Part shown: piece by piece, positions 15,069 through 17,483 of the stretch
Layout of the letters: each line of letters opens with the position of its first letter
Numbering within the stretch: the first letter of the stretch is position 1
Source of the DNA: an uncultured Brevundimonas sp.
GTDB lineage: Bacteria > Pseudomonadota > Alphaproteobacteria > Caulobacterales > Caulobacteraceae
Reading direction: 5' to 3'
Length of the DNA: 17,483 bases
NCBI GenBank assembly: GCA_946481425.1
Contig: CAMLNT010000026.1
Coordinates: forward strand, 1 to 17,483
Notes under the pieces: model-generated
Told to the model about the DNA's origin: nothing
The model's input: only the letters and a program-made list of their open reading frames with translations
Database searches by the model: none
Program-made: the position numbers and the translations under genes

Positions 15069-16033
15069 CCATGTCGCTGAGTCCTGATGCCGCTGTCGAG
15101 GCCTTGCGCGCCGCCGGTGAGCCGACGCGCCTGCGCATCCTGTCGCTACTGGGCGCTGAGGAACTGTCGGTGATGGAGCTCGCCCGCATCCTCGACCAGA
15201 GCCAGCCCCGCGTCTCGCGTCACCTGAAGCTGATGGCCGAAGCCGGCCTGATCGAGCGTTTCCCTGACGGTGCGTGGGTCTTCTACCGGCTTCCGGCTGC
15301 CGGTCCGGTCCGCCAGCTGGCCGACGCGGTGCTCGATCTGATCGACGGGGTCGCAGACGATCGCGACGCCGCCCGGCTGGAAGAGGTTCGGACTGAGCGT
15401 CATGCCTCGGCCGCCGAGTATTTCGAGCGCGTGGCCCCGCAATGGGACCAGATCCGGTCGCTCTATGTGTCGGAAAGCGCTGTAGAAGCGGCCGTTGAGC
15501 GCGCTGCCGGCCCCGGCCCTTTCCGCCGCGTCGTCGATCTGGGCACCGGATCAGGCCGCATGCTGGCCTTGCTCGGCAGCCGTTCGCGGACGGCGGTCGG
15601 ACTGGACCTGTCGCATCAGATGCTGAACGTGGCCCGGCGCAATGTGGCGGAGGCGGGCATCGGCAAGGTCGAGCTTCGCCACGGCGACATTTTCGCAACC
15701 CGCCTGCCCAGCGCCAGCGCCGATCTGGTCGTCATCCATCAGGTCCTGCACTACCTGACCGATCCGCATGCGGCCGTGGCTGAGGCGGCGCGCCTCGTGG
15801 AACCAGGCGGACGCATCCTGATCGTCGATTTTGCGCCGCACGATCACGAGCGGCTGCGGGCGGAGCACCAGCACCGGCGCCTCGGCTTCTCGGATGACGA
15901 AATCGGACAATGGCTGTCCGAGGCGGGGTTGCAGCGGTCCGCGCCGATCGCCCTGCCGCCCGATCATGATGGCCTGACCGTGACCATCTGGGTCGCGGAG
16001 CGGCCTGTCGCTTCCCAGAAGAAGAGCGCCTGA
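15065..16033 (+). CDS. sahR: ArsR-family regulator fused to a SAM-methyltransferase-like domain (SahR type), 322 aa
   Basis: Predicted repressor of methionine-cycle genes. The winged helix spans about residues 5-95 (EPTRLRILSLLG; recognition helix in SQPRVSRHLKLMAEAGLIERF; wing GAWVFYRL). The class I methyltransferase-like domain spans about 112-310. It has motif I VVDLGTGSGRML (157-168), an acidic strand end (VGLDLSHQMLNVARRN), GDIF and a motif IV-like DLVVIHQVLHYL. The protein has no cysteine at all, so the metal site of classic ArsR (ELCVCDL) is absent (here LSVMELA). It more likely senses SAH or SAM through the methyltransferase fold, as reported for SahR; direct catalysis is untested. 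Start options are ATG 15065 (inside the palindrome) or ATG 15071 two codons on. Neither has a Shine-Dalgarno, so leaderless translation is possible. It stops 1 bp before metF. Confidence 0.92.
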   Translation: MPMSLSPDAAVEALRAAGEPTRLRILSLLGAEELSVMELARILDQSQPRVSRHLKLMAEAGLIERFPDGAWVFYRLPAAGPVRQLADAVLDLIDGVADDRDAARLEEVRTERHASAAEYFERVAPQWDQIRSLYVSESAVEAAVERAAGPGPFRRVVDLGTGSGRMLALLGSRSRTAVGLDLSHQMLNVARRNVAEAGIGKVELRHGDIFATRLPSASADLVVIHQVLHYLTDPHAAVAEAARLVEPGGRILIVDFAPHDHERLRAEHQHRRLGFSDDEIGQWLSEAGLQRSAPIALPPDHDGLTVTIWVAERPVASQKKSA

Positions 16034-16034
16034 G

Positions 16035-16976
16035 ATGGCCACCCTCGCCGAAGCCCGCGCCCTGCTCCTCTCGCCGCTTGGTCCCGTGGCCCGGGCAGGG
16101 GACAATGCCGATCCGGTCCGGGTCTCCTTCGAGTTCTTCCCGCCCAAGACCGACCAGGCCGAAGACAATCTGTGGCAGGCGATCCGCCGGCTGGAGCCGC
16201 TGAACCCGGGGTTCGTCTCGGTCACCTATGGCGCTGGCGGCTCGACCCGCGAACGAACCCACCGCACGGTCAGCCGGATACTCAGGGAGACCGCGCTCAA
16301 GCCAGCCGCGCATCTGACCTGTGTGGAGGCCTCGCGCGGCGAGATCGACGAGGTGATCCAGGACTACAAGGCGGCCGGCGTGAAGCACATCGTGGCCCTG
16401 CGCGGCGACCCGCCGGGCGGCGCAGGGATTGGCGGGCTTTATTCTCCGCGCCCCGACGGCTACGCGAACGCAACCGAGCTGACCCGGGCGATTGCAGATG
16501 TAGGTGGCTTCGACATCTCGGTCGGCGTCTATCCCGAGAAGCATCCTGAGAGCCCGTCGATCGAACACGACATCGATGTGCTGAAGGCCAAGGTCGATGC
16601 GGGCGCCACCCACGCTATCAGCCAGTTCTTCTTCGACATCGACGCCTTCCTCCGATTTCGAGACCGCATCCGGGCGGCCGGGATCAATATCCCCCTGGCG
16701 CCGGGCATCATGCCGGTCTCGAATTTCGCGGGGCTTCTACGGATGTGCGGAGCCTGCGGGGCGTCCATTCCGCATTGGCTGCACGCTCACTTCGACGGGC
16801 TTGATGACGATCCGGACACCCGGCGCCTGATCGCCGCCTCTGTCGCCGCCGAGACCTGCGCCCGTCTCCAGGAAGAGGGCTTTTCGGATTTCCATTTCTA
16901 CACCCTGAACCGGGCCGATCTCGTCTATGCGATCTGCCGGATCCTCGGTGTGCGCGAACGCAAGGCCATCGCATGA
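16035..16976 (+). CDS. metF: Methylenetetrahydrofolate reductase MetF, 313 aa
   Basis: Flavoprotein that reduces 5,10-methylene-THF to 5-methyl-THF, the methyl donor for methionine synthase. It is a single TIM-barrel enzyme of usual bacterial length (E. coli 296 aa). Visible motifs are SFEFFPPK (Glu33, equivalent to E. coli Glu28, catalytic), VSVTYGAGGSTRERT, AHLTCV, ALRGDPP (Asp125, equivalent to Asp120 near FAD), VGVYPEKHPE, AISQFFFDIDAFLRF, PGIMPVSNF and the C-terminal FYTLNRADLVYAICRILG. The ATG at 16035 is 1 bp after the regulator's stop, with GAAGAG (16021-16026) as ribosome site. Its TGA overlaps the metH ATG (ATGA). Both junctions indicate one operon, probably controlled from the palindrome at 15045-15068. 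Confidence 0.97.
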   Translation: MATLAEARALLLSPLGPVARAGDNADPVRVSFEFFPPKTDQAEDNLWQAIRRLEPLNPGFVSVTYGAGGSTRERTHRTVSRILRETALKPAAHLTCVEASRGEIDEVIQDYKAAGVKHIVALRGDPPGGAGIGGLYSPRPDGYANATELTRAIADVGGFDISVGVYPEKHPESPSIEHDIDVLKAKVDAGATHAISQFFFDIDAFLRFRDRIRAAGINIPLAPGIMPVSNFAGLLRMCGACGASIPHWLHAHFDGLDDDPDTRRLIAASVAAETCARLQEEGFSDFHFYTLNRADLVYAICRILGVRERKAIA

Positions 16977-17483
16977 GCCGGACCGACCGTATCGCGCTGC
17001 TGCACCGCGCCGCCGCCGAACGCATCCTGGTGCTGGACGGCGCCTGGGGCGTGATGATCCAGGGGCTGGGCCTGGACGAGGCCGACTATCGCGGCGAGCG
17101 CTTCATCGACCTGCCGGGTCAGCTGAAGGGCAACAACGACATCCTGTGCGTGACCCGCCCGGACATCGTGGCCGACCTGCACGACCAGTATTTCGCCGCC
17201 GGCGCGGATATCTCCGAGACCAACACCTTCTCGGCCACCACCATAGCCCAGGAAGACTACAGACTGGACGAGCAGGCCGTCTGGGACATCAACCTCGAAG
17301 GCGCGAAATTGGCTCGTGCCGCGGCCGACCGCTGGACCGAGGCCGAGCCACACAAGCCCCGCTTCGCGGCTGGCTCGATCGGGCCGTTGAACAAGATGCT
17401 GTCCATGTCGTCCGACGTGAACGACCCCGGCGCGCGGCTGGTCACCTTCGATCAGGTCTATGAGGCCTATCGCCAGCAGGTGC
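16973..17483 (+). CDS. metH: Methionine synthase MetH, homocysteine-binding domain (5' part, cut by window edge)
   Basis: The start of cobalamin-dependent methionine synthase; 170 codons are present and the frame runs open past the window end. The ATG overlaps the metF stop (ATGA). The residues match the homocysteine S-methyltransferase barrel of E. coli MetH almost segment by segment: RILVLDGAWGVMIQ, EADYRGERF, LKGNNDIL, YFAAGADISETNTFSATTIA, KPRFAAGSIGPLNK and DVNDPGARLVTFDQV. A Trp replaces the usual Met in GAMGTMIQ. The zinc-binding Cys residues would lie beyond the edge. Caulobacter relatives, as I recall, encode this domain separately from the folate/cobalamin/activation domains. The window cannot show whether this copy is split, and the regulator-metF-metH order is consistent with either. 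Confidence 0.93.
   Translation, partial: MSRTDRIALLHRAAAERILVLDGAWGVMIQGLGLDEADYRGERFIDLPGQLKGNNDILCVTRPDIVADLHDQYFAAGADISETNTFSATTIAQEDYRLDEQAVWDINLEGAKLARAAADRWTEAEPHKPRFAAGSIGPLNKMLSMSSDVNDPGARLVTFDQVYEAYRQQV

Noticed and set aside
1..17483. CRISPR arrays, insertion sequences, prophage genes, toxin-antitoxin or defence genes
   Set aside because: No spaced repeats, transposase or integrase motifs, terminal inverted repeats or known defence domains were seen in any frame. Composition is even throughout.

Overview
The window reads as ordinary chromosome from a GC-rich alphaproteobacterium, most likely Caulobacterales (Caulobacter or Brevundimonas type). Four things suggest this. The protein set is typical: a large TonB-dependent receptor, several S9 peptidases, and an ArsR-methyltransferase fusion ahead of metF and metH. 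Coding strands use G/C at third positions. The tRNA gene encodes no complete CCA end. Several promoters resemble the Caulobacter housekeeping pattern (TTGACG-type -35, GCTANAWC-type -10). I see no mobile element, CRISPR array, rRNA or phage gene. The assignment is inference from memory, without a database search.

Layout. Positions 43-2082 (-) encode a secreted prolyl-oligopeptidase-family S9 peptidase. A 465-bp gap separates it from a divergent TonB-dependent receptor (2548-5604, +), which ends in a textbook intrinsic terminator. Next is a small exported protein with two TonB-C-like repeats (5756-6655, +), converging on a CAT-anticodon tRNA, probably tRNA-Ile2 (6671-6743, -). Then come a periplasmic SIMPL/DUF541 protein (6905-7642, +) and the inner-membrane signal peptide peptidase SppA (7789-9567, +), which has a well-formed promoter of its own.

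A compact minus-strand cluster meets sppA stop codon to stop codon. In transcription order it holds a small unknown protein (13991-13617), a DPP-IV-type S9 peptidase (13572-11359), an amidase-signature lipoprotein (11354-9837) and a SemiSWEET transporter (9840-9568). The last three are spaced or overlapped like a translationally coupled operon. Its probable promoter lies back to back with that of a D-2-hydroxyacid dehydrogenase (14096-15019, +), which looks leaderless.

The right end is a methionine-cycle operon: an ArsR-type regulator fused to a SAM-methyltransferase-like domain (SahR type; 15065-16033), metF (16035-16976) and the 5' part of metH (16973 to the window edge). A perfect 24-bp palindrome covers the first possible start codon of the regulator and is the best candidate for an autoregulatory operator. 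MetF makes 5-methyltetrahydrofolate, and MetH uses it to remethylate homocysteine. A regulator reading SAH or SAM would close the loop.

The strongest leads are the SahR-type operator and fusion regulator, the peptidase/amidase/SemiSWEET operon, and the divergent promoter pair at 14011-14090 that decides two start codons. I found no clear evidence for a wholly new system.
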